From: JAIBJN01 sp963847985
Lineage (GTDB): Bacteria > Actinomycetota > Thermoleophilia > Gaiellales > Gaiellaceae
Assembly (NCBI GenBank): GCA_963847985.1
Contig: CAWKBS010000001.1
Coordinates: forward strand, 87,082-151,081
Reading direction: 5' to 3'
Length of the DNA stretch: 64,000 nucleotides
Made by a program: the position numbers and the translations under genes. Shown here in pieces: positions 45,253-54,887 of the stretch (position 1 is the stretch's first letter; every line of letters begins with the position of its first letter). The notes below the pieces were generated by a model that was given only the letters and a program-made list of their open reading frames with translations, had not been told where the DNA came from and did no database searches.

Positions 45253-45563
45253 GACCCGGGCGACTGAGTCGCGCTGGCGAACGCTACGTTGCGTTCGGAG
45301 CGTCGAGCGCGCGGCGGAAGCGCGCGAGGCGTGGCCCTGCGAAGTTTCACGAACAGATGTTCTTAGGAGCGGCCGCGTCACCAACCGCCATCTAGGCACC
45401 CGATCGGGAAGCGGCATTCCACGGTGGACCCGGGGCGTGGGCAGGGTAGTCCTCACCTTGCGGCCCGCCCGGGCTCACCTGCTGGCGGCGGCGTTTTTCT
45501 TCTCGCCGCAGGGGTAGTAGGGACTCCTAGTCATGCCCGGCGCGATAACGAGGAGGGATTCTC
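45253..45563. other. 311 bp intergenic, no gene seen
   Basis: Contains a GCGCGC-GGCGGAA-GCGCGC hairpin near 45308–45326 and, at the end, the GAGGAGGG Shine-Dalgarno of the next gene. Nothing else stands out. Confidence 0.5.
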
Positions 45564-46031
45564 ATGCTTCGACGCCTGGCCATCGGCCTTCTAGCCACCG
45601 GTCTACTCTCGTTTGCGGCTCCGGCCTTCGCGCAGCCGCCCACCACGGTCACCACCCACGAGAAGGGGCTCGTGGAGACCTTCGTCGACACCATCCCAAC
45701 CTGTGAAGAGGACGGCCCCCTCTACACGATCACGACCACCAGCAACCTCGTCCTGCACGAGACCATCTTCGACGACGGCCGCGTCCACGCGACGTTCACC
45801 CAGACGGGCAAGTTCGTGGCCGTGCCGCTCGAAGATCCGAGTCTGCCGAGCTTCACGGGTCGCTTCACGCAATGGGGAGGCTTCAACCAGAACGGGAACA
45901 CGGTGAACGGCACGTTCACCTTCAGCCTTCGGGGGATGGGTTCGGACGGGTCGACCGTGAGTCTCAATCAGGTCGAGCACTTCAACGAGCGACCCGACGG
46001 CACGGTCAACGAGTTCTTCCGCTGCCACTAG
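45564..46031 (+). CDS. Secreted protein of unknown function
   Basis: 155 residues: a clear signal peptide (RRLAIGLLATGLLSFAAPAFA) and a beta-rich mature domain with LYTITTTSNLVLHETIFDDG, FTGRFTQWGGFNQNGNTVNG and TVSLNQVEHFNERPDG, ending with Cys. The pattern recurs in secreted hypothetical proteins of soil actinobacteria as I recall, without function. A strong GGAGGG Shine-Dalgarno precedes ATG, and a 13 bp hairpin terminator follows. Confidence 0.72.
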   Translation: MLRRLAIGLLATGLLSFAAPAFAQPPTTVTTHEKGLVETFVDTIPTCEEDGPLYTITTTSNLVLHETIFDDGRVHATFTQTGKFVAVPLEDPSLPSFTGRFTQWGGFNQNGNTVNGTFTFSLRGMGSDGSTVSLNQVEHFNERPDGTVNEFFRCH

Positions 46032-46043
46032 CTCTACCCAATT

Positions 46044-46083
46044 GCGGCTCCGCCAGTCGTGCGCCGGGGTCTGGCGGAGCCGC
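46044..46083 (+). terminator. 13 bp hairpin after the secreted-protein gene
   Basis: GCGGCTCCGCCAG pairs perfectly with CTGGCGGAGCCGC around a 14-base loop. No U-tract; likely terminator or mRNA-stabilising hairpin. Confidence 0.65.
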
Positions 46084-46211
46084 CTCATGATGGGCAGTCG
46101 GGGGCGCGCTGACGTGGAAGTTTTTCCTGAGAGAAGTCGTACGTTGCGACAGTTTTCTTCGGCACACAGATGACGGCACCCCCGCACAGGCCCCGCGAGC
46201 ACATCCAGAAA

Positions 46212-46463
46212 ATGCGATCGCCGATCGCGCGTCTAGCTGCGCTGGCATCCGGTCTGGCGCTCGTGGTCTCCGGGTGCGGAGCTGACGACGCAGGCAGAGC
46301 GCCCATCACGACAATTCCGAGTGAACCGGTTCAGGTCACAGAGCCCGAGGACTCGGGGGAGGCCGACGCAGAAAACGGCCGCGAAGACGAGAAAGGCAAG
46401 AAGGACAAGGGCGAGGATCGCAGCAAGAGTCAGGGCAACGGTAAAAGCGACGACTCGGACTAG
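46212..46463 (+). CDS. Small lipoprotein with charged tail
   Basis: 83 residues. The signal RSPIARLAALASGLALVVSGC ends with a lipobox (VVSGC). The mature protein is short and highly charged (EDEKGKKDKGEDRSKSQGNG), unlikely to fold, perhaps a cell-wall spacer. I start at the ATG at 46212 because the lipoprotein signal begins there. Codon usage is less GC-biased than the core genes. Confidence 0.6.
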   Translation: MRSPIARLAALASGLALVVSGCGADDAGRAPITTIPSEPVQVTEPEDSGEADAENGREDEKGKKDKGEDRSKSQGNGKSDDSD

Positions 46464-46775
46464 CCGTCGCCGGAGGCGGCGCGATGCTCCGCCGCTCGGA
46501 CGAGCGGGGCCGGACTGGCCAATTCCCTGTCCCGATGACTGGCGCGAAACAGGCCTCTCTTGCGACCTGCCTCATCCGGCCCCGCATTCTCATAGACGCG
46601 GGAGGGATCCTTTCCTTGTGGCTGCATCCGTTTTCAGTCGACGGCCGGCCAATCTCCCGCGGAGGGCTGCTGACTTCGGCCAAGACATGAGCGCGCGCGA
46701 TCGCGCCCGCGCAGCCGCTCGAGGCAGTGGCGCCGTGGCCTCAATCAGCCTTCGCTCGGTGGTTCGGCGCAAGCC
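46464..46775. other. 312 bp intergenic, nothing recognised
   Basis: Lies between convergent genes. No homology, hairpin with U-tract or clear motif seen. Confidence 0.4.
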
Positions 46776-47435
46776 TTACGGGAAGCCTTGTCGGTACGCC
46801 CTCAAACCGCCGCCGATGCCCACAAGCAGGCCCAGACCTATGAGCGCGAACAGAACGCCCGCGAGCAGGCTGTGCGCCGAGCCCTCGCCGACCAGAGCTC
46901 CATCGTCGGCACTCGGTGGCAGGGAGGCGTCCCCGCCGTAGGCTCCCGCGCCAAGGACTCCTCCGGCCGCACCGCTTGCGCCGCCGCCCGACGAGCCGTC
47001 ACTGCGCGATGCCGCGAGACCGGCCGCATCGCCGCTTGCCCCACCGCCAGCGCCGTTCTCCACGGGGCACTTGTCATAGTCCCCCGCGACCGGGTACCCG
47101 GTTGCGGGTGCCACGCAGGGACAAGAGTCCGATCCAGACCCTCCGCTAGACCCCGAGCCGCCACTGCTGGAGCTGCCGCCGCCCGGGCCGCCGCCGGCCG
47201 AGGCGCCGCCGCTGCCAACACTCGGCGTTTCGACCGATGGAACTGGACTGCTGCCGCCTCCGTCATCGCCGTCGGGTAGCTCGGGCGACTCGACGTCCGG
47301 AACCTCGGGAACGGGCAGATCGGGAAGAGGAACGGGCAGATCGGGAAGCGGAGCCTCGGGAAGCTGTGCGGCCGCAGGAGATACGCCCACCGCCGAGAGT
47401 CCCAACACAACAATCAAGATCGCGATCCGCCGCAT
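46776..47435 (-). CDS. Secreted Pro/Gly/Ser-rich protein with C-terminal membrane anchor
   Basis: 219 residues from the ATG at 47435: signal peptide (IAILIVVLGLSAVGVSPAAA), repeated PxPDLPVP units, a Gly/Ser-rich stretch, a short Cys-containing segment (DSCPCVAPATGYPVAGDYDK), another Gly/Ser region and a terminal helix (LLAGVLFALIGLGLLVGIGG) followed by RAYRQGFP. The layout suits a cell-wall-spanning surface protein. Low complexity prevents family assignment. Confidence 0.6.
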   Translation of the reverse strand: MRRIAILIVVLGLSAVGVSPAAAQLPEAPLPDLPVPLPDLPVPEVPDVESPELPDGDDGGGSSPVPSVETPSVGSGGASAGGGPGGGSSSSGGSGSSGGSGSDSCPCVAPATGYPVAGDYDKCPVENGAGGGASGDAAGLAASRSDGSSGGGASGAAGGVLGAGAYGGDASLPPSADDGALVGEGSAHSLLAGVLFALIGLGLLVGIGGGLRAYRQGFP

Positions 47436-47811
47436 GCCGACCCCCTCAGTCAAATCTTTTGTTGCGCCTTCTCAGGCTTTCCCGCTCCTCGCCGTGGCAA
47501 ACGTCGCCCCGCTTCCTGGAACCCGACATCAACGCGCGCCTGCAGCTTTGCACGGCAGTGATCCAGGCCAAGCCCGAGCCAGCCGACAGGCTCGCTGGTG
47601 CGCGCGGAGCCGTATCGGGACGGATGGGCGCGGTCGGAAGCGGTTCGAGCCCACGCGCTGTCGGATGATGTTGCGGGCGCGGGCGCGGCGCTGACCGCCA
47701 TCCGGGCCGCGCGGGGGCTTGAGCGTGCGAGCCTGGCAGTCTCCATCCCTGCCGGGGCATGTACCACGGAGGCGCCTGCAGGGGCGGGCCTTGTCCGGCG
47801 GGCGCCCGCCG
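47436..47811. other. 376 bp intergenic with a palindromic hairpin at its right end
   Basis: No supported gene. GGCGGGCGCCCGCC (47797–47810) sits right after the stop of the next minus-strand gene and may end its transcript. Confidence 0.45.
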
Positions 47812-48898
47812 TCAACCGCTGAGCCAGGCGAGCTGCCCCGCGACCACGTCCCAGCGCACCGACGCCTCGCGGCCGACGACACGGTGGAAGACAACCGCGT
47901 CGGGCTCCGCGACGGCGATCCACTTGCCGTCCGGCGACCAGTCCGCGTAGAGGCCTTTGAACGTCCGCGGGGCCCGGCCGTGGAAGCAGCCGAGGTCGGT
48001 CAGCCGGACAACGTCGCCGCTGACCGAGAGGGCCGCGCAATTGTCGGGCGCAAGGTCGGCCACGGTCGGAAGATCGTGAGAAAGCGGTCGGGCCCGCTCG
48101 GCGGCAAGCTCGCCGTGCCCACCAGGCGTCGGCCCTCGTAGCGGTCGACCCGCCGTCCGTCGACGAGGATGGCGAGTGAGCCGTCGACGCCCCACGCGAA
48201 ATGCCAGATAGGTCCGCGGGCTCTCAGCAGCGGGCGCCCGCCGACCACGATCTCCTGGCGGTCGTTCACGGACGCCGTCACGCCGCTCGGGTCGTACGCT
48301 CCCGGGCAGTGGTCAAGACGCTGCGGCCGCTGACTGCGCGAGAGCTCGAACCCGGACCCCGAGGTGTCGCACCAGGCGAGCGCCGAGCCGTCCGGGCTCC
48401 AGGCGACGGACAGCCCCCAGGTAGTCACCGAAGCTCGCCCGCGGGTGCGCGAGGTCGAGAATGCTGAAGTGCCTCTGGAACTGCCCCAGTCGTCGTGCAC
48501 GCTGTAGGCGACGCGCGTCCCGACGCGCGGGGCGTAAAGCGCGCAATTCGTCTCCAGCCGAGGGATGTCGAGCATTCGGCCCGAGCGGACATCGATGGCC
48601 CGAAGCTCGCAGGCGCCGGGGGCGGTGAAGGCGAGGAGACCCGACGCGGCCCCGCCCGGCAGCCTGCCACCGACGGCTCACCCTCATCAGTCGTGGTGGT
48701 CGGTGTTTGACCGGCCTGTGCCTCCTCGACCGTCGTCGCCGACGCCTCACGCTCATCCGTCGTCGCGGCAGTCGCCGCCCGACCGTCCCGCGCCTCCTCG
48801 GCCGTCCGGTCGCGAAGCGCGTCCGCGAGCGCGGCCCCGCCGAGCGCGACCACAGCAGCCACGAGCACGAGATCCCTCGCTCTCCGGCGGCGAAGCAT
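47812..48898 (-). pseudogene. Membrane-anchored TolB/WD40-like beta-propeller protein, multiply frameshifted
   Basis: Starts MLRRRRARDLVLVAAVVALGG (membrane anchor), then a Thr-rich linker, then propeller-like pieces in changing frames: FTAPGACELRAIDVRSGRM, LSVAWSPDGSALAWCDTSGS, HFAWGVDGSLAILVDGR and LYADWSPDGKWIAVAEPDAV, ending QLAWLSG. At least four frame changes (near 48670, 48465, 48420 and 48110) are needed. The SPDG motifs are typical of PD40/TolB blades. Either a dead cargo gene or, given the same problem in later genes, indel errors. Confidence 0.7.
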
Positions 48899-49058
48899 AT
48901 TCACGAGTCTGGCGATCATGCGCGCTTTCGCGAGGGCACACAAGTGGACACCGCCTTGGTACGAGCAGGAGCGGGCCGAACTGCTGGAGCGCCTCTGTCC
49001 GACGAAGTCGCCGGCGCCGGCGAGGCGCTCCCGGCCTTCCGGCAGGCACGAGGAGTGT

Positions 49059-49080
49059 GATTGGCGCAGGATTGGCGCAC
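49059..49080 (+). repeat. Tandem GATTGGCGC motif near the right end of the element
   Basis: GATTGGCGCAGGATTGGCGC, same two-unit spacing and orientation as 42721–42743, 42 bp inside the right repeat. Confidence 0.4.
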
Positions 49081-49121
49081 GCGCACGGCTTCCCTCGGAA
49101 ACTCCCTGCAAACGAGCAGGT

Positions 49122-49173
49122 GGACGCCGCCCTCTCACGGCGGTAGCACGGGTTCGAATCCCGTATGCGCCTC
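49122..49173 (+). repeat. attR-like direct repeat: truncated tRNA-Glu 3' end
   Basis: Perfect 52 bp copy of 42576–42627. It lacks the acceptor 5' strand and D arm, so it is not a functional tRNA. Confidence 0.85.
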
Positions 49174-49290
49174 TCAGGCCCGCGTGGCTGCGCGAAACCC
49201 GCATGCCACCTGCTGCGCTCTTTCGCATTGCCTGCCGAGTTAGAACGTCCCTTCCCAGGGTGGCATCGGCGAAGGCCGCGTGCAAGCGCA

Positions 49291-49899
49291 CTAAGAACCG
49301 CTGCGGATGTCGTCGAGCCGTCCGACCTCGAAAGCGATCTCCTCGAAGGCCACGGTGCAGCCCTCGCCGGTCGGAGACTGGGCCAGGAAGCCAAGCTCGG
49401 GCTCCGTGCCCACGCCGAGGGCGAAATGGCGGACGAGCTGCCAGAGGCGCCCGTCGAGCGAAGCGTGGAAGGCGAACGACGGGCCCCGACGCGCGATGCG
49501 GAGCCAGACGTGGTCGCGCTCGACGGCGAAGGAGTTGCAGTCGTCGGAGACGTCCCGCGTGACGACTGAGACCACCAACGTCGTCCCGTCCGGCGCGCGC
49601 TCGAAGCAGAGCTTCGCCCAGCAGCGCTCGTCGACGTGGAGCGCCAGCACTCCTGCGTCGTAGGTGGCCCCGAAGCCGACCGAGACGCGGGCGGAGAGCA
49701 GGTAGTCGCCGGGAGCCGCGCCGACGAGCGCCGGAGCGTTCATCACAGGGGGACCGGCCCCGTCGGGCGGGACGAACCAGTCGGTGCGAGGCCCGGCAAC
49801 TGCCGTCAGCGCCTGCGGGCCCGTGATGCTCCAGGCCGCCGGGTCGCCCAGTGGGCGCAACGCAAGCGGAATGCCAGGGACGGTGACGGGCTCGTCCAT
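49291..49899 (-). CDS. DUF1349 (concanavalin-like) protein
   Basis: 202 residues, intact. DWFVPPDGAG, FGATYDAGVLALHVDERCWAK, TLVVSVVTRDVSDDCNSF and FHASLDGRLWQLVRHFAL match DUF1349/YesU-like lectin folds, often carbohydrate-associated and cytosolic. No signal peptide. It lies downstream of the metalloprotease on the same strand, separated by 61 bp. Confidence 0.85.
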   Translation of the reverse strand: MDEPVTVPGIPLALRPLGDPAAWSITGPQALTAVAGPRTDWFVPPDGAGPPVMNAPALVGAAPGDYLLSARVSVGFGATYDAGVLALHVDERCWAKLCFERAPDGTTLVVSVVTRDVSDDCNSFAVERDHVWLRIARRGPSFAFHASLDGRLWQLVRHFALGVGTEPELGFLAQSPTGEGCTVAFEEIAFEVGRLDDIRSGS

Positions 49900-49960
49900 C
49901 GGCCCACTATGACCGTTGGCGAGAGGGGGCGCCGGTCAGCCCGGCGCCCCCTCCCACTCC

Positions 49961-52900
49961 CTAGCGGACGTCGATGCGACCGCCCGCCAGCGTCTGCTCG
50001 AGCGTGCTCCAGCCCGTCCACCTGGACGAGAGCACGAGGCGGTTGCCGTCCCAGAGCGTGATCCCGATGGCGTCCGGGTCGCTGCCGTCCGCCGTGAGGC
50101 GGAGCGTCAGGCCGTCGGCCACGAGGATCGGGCGGCGCCGGTTCGTGATGTCCGTCAGCGACGCGGTCGCCCGGATGTCGGCGTTGCCGGCCGACGCGCC
50201 GAGCGAGTCGATGTCGTCGCTGCGGATGCGGTAGGCCTTGCCGCCGCCGTTGTAGTTGATCTCGACGTAGCCCGTCGGGCCGCTCGCCGTGTTGAACTTC
50301 ACGTCGAGCTCGAAGTAGAGCTGCGAGCCCGAGTCGGCCCGATGGGTTCCCGCGGACGGGCCGACCGCGATGTTGCCCCTGCCGTCGACGTGGCTCTCGT
50401 TCGGGGCCTCCGTCCCGGCCGGATTCAGCACGCGGACGGTCGTGGCGATCGCACCCGTGTAGTAGTTGCCGACGACGACGTCCACGGAGTGGACGCCGAG
50501 ACCGAGCGAGGCGAAGCAGTTCGCCGCGCCGATCGTCGTGGTTCCGTTCAGGAGCTGCACCGGAACCGGCCCGCAGAGCGTCGTCGCGCCCCGCCTGAAC
50601 GTCACGGTGGCGTTGCGGATGTCGCCCGGGGCGGCGTCGCCGGAGCCCGCGACGACGGAGCTGTCGCGGACCGTGGCCCGGAGCAGGACCGAGGCCGAGC
50701 CGCCGGGGCCGGCGAACGCGATCGCGTCGCCGACGTAGACGGCCGCGGCGTCCTCCTGCGTGACGGTCACCGTGAACGACGCGGTGGTGGAGCCGCCCGT
50801 CCCGTCCGTCACGGTGATGCTGACCGGGTACGAGCCCGGAGCCCGCCGTGACGTTGCCGGCGAGCGTCCACGCCCGCGTTCCCGGCAGGACGCCCGCGCC
50901 CGAGGTCGACGAGACCGCGAGCGTGAGGCCGGCCGGGACTCCGGTGGCCACCGCCGAGAGCGTCGAGCCCTCGGAGTCCTCGTCGGTCGCGGAGGCGACC
51001 ACCGCGCCGCCGAGGCCGTCGCTGTACTGCAGGCTCCGGTCGACCGTGGTCACGACCGGGACCGCCTGGATCGTGAAGTTCGTCTCCGAGATGTCGAAGA
51101 AGACGTTGCCGACGGCCTCGACCTTGATCCGGGCCGTCGTCGTCCCGTCGTTCGGCAGGGTCACGGCCTCGGAGCCGTCGTTGGCCGTCGCGCCCGCCAG
51201 GACGTACGGGTAGGTGAGACCGCCGTCGACGGACAGGCTGATCTTCACCTCGGTGACGCCGATCGGGGCGACGTTCGTCCCGGCGACGTCCCAGGTGACG
51301 GTCTGCGCCGAGCCGCCCGTCAGCGGCGCCGACGTCGACTGCGAGGTGACGAGGAACGGCCCGGCGAGCGGGTCGATCACCAGCCGCGTGTCCGCCGATC
51401 CGACACCGCCGGCCCCGGGGTTCCCGTCGCGCGCCGTCAGCTTGAAGTTCAGCGTCCGGTCGTTCAGGAACCCGACCCACGCGTTCGTGGGCAGGAACTC
51501 GGAGAAGCAGTCCCGCACGAGAGGCGGCAGCGCCGTCGGCGGCGCCGGTCCGGGCGGGCACGTCCCCGTGACGGCGTTCGTGTTGTTGGCCAGGATCTGC
51601 GCCAGGTCGGGGAACACACGCGTCGGATCGGTCGTCACGGCGTTCAGGCCGGGCGACGGCGTCAGGAGCGTCCCCTCGGGCGTGACCTCGGCGGCCACGC
51701 CGAACTGGCGGAAGAGCGGCCCGTTCGCCTTCGTGTTGTTGACGAGCCCCGTGCCGGCCGTGCCGCCGCGGTCGGTCTGCTCCCACATGTAGGTGAGCGA
51801 CTGGCCGTCGAAGTCGGTCGCGCTCCCCGTGAGCGCGAACGGCGTCCGCGTCGGGATCGTGTACTGCGCCGCGGTCGTGACCGTGGGCGCGTGGTTGCCG
51901 GTCGGCGTGATGATCCAGCCCTTGTTGTCGACCGGGCCGCCCTTGGCGGTCTCGCCGACGTACCCGGTGAAGCCGCTCACGTTCGTCAAAGCGAGCTGGC
52001 TCGTGTTCAGAAGGCCGAGCGTGCCGCCGAAGGTGACCTGGAACCCGAAGTCGTTGAAGATCCCGGCCGCCCCGAACGGCGCCACGGTCGCGGTCGCTCC
52101 GATCGGCAGCATGCCGGGCGTGCCCTTGACGGTCTCGGCCACCGAGCCGGTGACGCCGCCGACGCCGTTCGTGACGGCAACCGCGCTCACGTCGGTGCCC
52201 TGGTGGACGCCGCTGAATGTGAGCGTGAACCCGGTGTCCGTCAGCGAGCCGACGGCGACAGTGCCCCCGACCGGCCAGCCCGCAACGGCCACGCTGCCCT
52301 TGGCCAGCTCACGCACGGAGCTGGTGCAGCCACCGGTGCAGTTGACGATCGAGATCGACGGCACGTCGACGTTCGCCGAGGCGCCGGCGAAGGTCAGCGT
52401 GAACCCGCCGTTGCCCGCGTTGGCCGACGTGACGGTGCCCGCGAAGCCCGGGATGGCGTTGACCGCCGCCGCGACGTTCGCGTTCGAGATCGCCAGCCCG
52501 CCCGAGCCGAGCACCGCGGAGAGGTTGCCGCCGATGTCGACCTGGAACGACTGCGTGGCGCCGTTGAACCCGGTCAGGATCGCCTGCTGCTGCTCGTTCC
52601 CGCCCTGGAGGGCGTTCTGGATGCCAGCGGCGGTGTCGTTCTGACCGCGGACGATCGCGTGCGAGTCCGCGCCGCCGTAGTTGAGCGTGTACGAGTCGCC
52701 GTCGGCGTCGAACCCGGCGAGCGTCACCGTCTGCACCTCGGACTGGCCCTGCAGAGCTTCCTGCACGCCGGCGGCGGTGTAGTTCGAGTCGTTGACGATC
52801 GGGACGGTCGTCGCCCCGTCGAAGGTCAGCGTGAAGGAGTCGAACGTCGACCCGCCGTTGAACGGGGTCGAGACGATGCCGGTCGCCCCCACGCCGTTCA

Positions 52901-54574
52901 CGACCGCGAACGTGGCGACGTCGGTGTTGGCGAGGGTGCCGCCGAACGTGACGTCGAAACCGGCGGTGCCGAACGTGGCGCCGGCGATCCCGGTAATCGT
53001 GAGCGTCGCGCCCGCGGGCCAGCCGGCGATCCCCTCGATTGCCGCCTGGATGCCGGCGGGGCTGTAGTTCGTCCCGTTCACGATCGGCGCCGACAGGTTC
53101 CCGAGGTACTGCGAGCTGGAACGAGTCGGTGCCGCCGAAGCCGGTGAGCTGGAACGTCTGCGTCTCGTTGCCGCCGGAGAAGTCGGTCAGCGAGACGTTC
53201 TGCACCTCGTTGATCGGCGGCCTGTCGCCGGTGACCAGGGCCGTGATCTCCTGGAAGCTGCGGAACGACCAGTACGGGTCGCTGTGCGGCTGGAGATTGT
53301 CCTGCTGGCAGATGCCGGCGTAGGCCATGATCGACGAGCCGCTGCCCGGCTCGACCGAGTTGGCCGCGCTGCGGTTGCCGCCGGAGCAGTTGGACTGCGT
53401 TCCGTTGAAGGTGTGGTTGCCGGCGAACTGGTGCCCGATCTCGTGCGCGACGTAGTCGACGGCGAAGAAGTCGCCGACCGGAGTCGAGAGCCCGGTGCAC
53501 CCCTGCGCCTTGTTGTTCCCGCCCACGACGCCGAGGCTCGCCACGCCGCCGCCGGGGTTGCCGAGGCCGATGTGGCCGACGTCGAAGTTCGACGCGCCGA
53601 TCAGCTGCCCGATGACGATGCGCGTGCGGGTCAGGGTCGCCCCACCGCACGAGGTCGCCTGCGCCGGCGTGTAGCACGGCGAGGAGCCGCACGGCCCGTT
53701 CGCGCCCGTCATCTGCGCGGGCGTGTCGAGGTTGATCAGGTCGTTGTTGCCGATGAGGATCATGCGGACGGCCGTCTCGTCCTCGTAGATCTGGTTGACG
53801 CGGTTGACGAGCGTGACCTTGGCGGCCGTCACGTTGGCGGGGCCGCCGAAGTAGGTCGCGTAGGTCGGGTCGCTGAGGAGCGCGAGGCGATAGGTCCGCA
53901 GGGTGACGAGCGGCCCCTCGGGGACGTCGAGCGTCTCGGCGAGCTCCGCCGCGAACGCCTCGGCTTCGGCCTCGTCGCCCTCGCGCTCGACGAAGACGCC
54001 GCGCACGTCGTCGAGGTCGCGGCCGTAGTAGCTGACGTACACGCTCTGGTCGTTGCGGTAGTAGGGGTCGATGTACCACGAGCCCTTCGGCGAGCGCACC
54101 GAGGCGTGGAACCCGAGCGGGCCGATGTCGGCCCGGATGGTCGCCATCGGGTCGTCGAGGCCGCGCCCGGCGAACGTCTTGATGTTCGGGTGCTTGCGAG
54201 CGAGCGCCCGGCTCCATGACCGGCGAGAGCTCGAGCGCGAAGCGCTGGAAGCCGCCGCCCGGCGCCGGCAGAGAGACGACGAGCCCGCTCCCCGCCCCGG
54301 CGAGCGCGCTCCGCAGGCCGACGCGATCCAGCCTGAACGAACGGAAGCGATCGGGCCGGATCGCCGGCCGCGCGCCGGTGCGCGCGGGGCGCGGCGTGCC
54401 CGCCACCCCGGTCCAGAGCGCGCGTGTCTGCTTGGCGGTCTGCGCGCCTCGCTCGGCGGCGCCGGCCGGCGCCGCGACCGAGACGGCGACCAGCACCGAC
54501 AGCGCGATGATCGCGCCCAGGACGCCGTGCCGGCGAAGCGGCAGGCGTCCGAGACTGTCTCTCACTCCACTCAT
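49961..54574 (-). pseudogene. Large secreted reprolysin-like (M12B) metalloprotease with inserted repeats, frameshifted
   Basis: About 1537 codons. Signal peptide (GAIIALSVLVAVSVAAPAGA), propeptide, then the zinc site VAHEIGHQFAGNHTFN and Met-turn region GSGSSIMAYAGIC. The zinc motif has Ala where HExxHxxGxxH has Gly. A block of at least five ~80–100-residue repeats (NYTAAGVQEALQG, FDVTFGGTLANTDVA) follows, then the conserved downstream part (NHAPTVTTAAQYTIPTRTPF, SLTYMWEQTDRGG), Ig-like domains and a lectin-like end. Reading needs frame changes near 54200, 53110 and 50838. The start has AGGAGGGGG. Likely functional if the indels are errors. Confidence 0.8.
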
Positions 54575-54887
54575 GAAAGCTCCCCCTCCTGTCTGCCAGT
54601 GTTGACCTTCGGCATGGAACACGGCGACGCGAGGATCTCTCCGCCGCGCCGACCTGCCCTGTCCCGCGCCGATCCTCTCTCCGCCGGCCGGCGAGGTCAA
54701 GCGTTCGCCCCGCCAGGCGGCCGCCGGCCGGGCTCGTCTACCGGCCGGCCTCTGGCCGACGGTTCCCCGCGCGCGCGCAGGATGCGATTCGTTAGGCTTG
54801 ACGGCTAGTTATCGCCTCTGCGGCGCAAACTACCCCGGGAAACGAGCCTCCATAGCGATCGCTGCCCCACCGCCCGCGCGCCACGAC
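54575..54887. other. Divergent intergenic region with palindromes
   Basis: 313 bp between the protease and the MFS gene. It contains CCGGCCGGG…CCGGCCGG inverted repeats around 54725–54750 and, at 54779–54805, a GCGATTCGTTAGGCT segment like the core of the stem-loop repeat. TAGGCT could serve as a plus-strand -10. Confidence 0.4.

Larger units (their letters stand above)
42576..49173. mobile_element. tRNA-Glu-integrated genomic element, about 6.6 kb, integrase not seen
   Basis: Bounded by a perfect 52 bp direct repeat of the tRNA-Glu 3' end. An excisionase-like HTH gene is the first gene inside the left end. The cargo is small envelope, secreted or unknown genes. Paired GATTGGCRC motifs lie inside each end. 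No recombinase gene is visible, so it is either a remnant or mobilised in trans. The boundaries are direct observations; the mobile nature is inference from the att pattern. Confidence 0.75.
48899..49290. other. 392 bp containing the right end of the tRNA-Glu element
   Basis: No gene supported. Holds the GATTGGCGC pair and the truncated tRNA-Glu copy. The segment near 48960–49020 (reading EQERAELLERLC in one frame) could be the tail of a lost integrase but is too short to say. Confidence 0.5.

Noticed and set aside
49122..49173. A second functional tRNA-Glu gene
   Set aside because: It has only the 3' part; the acceptor 5' strand and D arm are absent.
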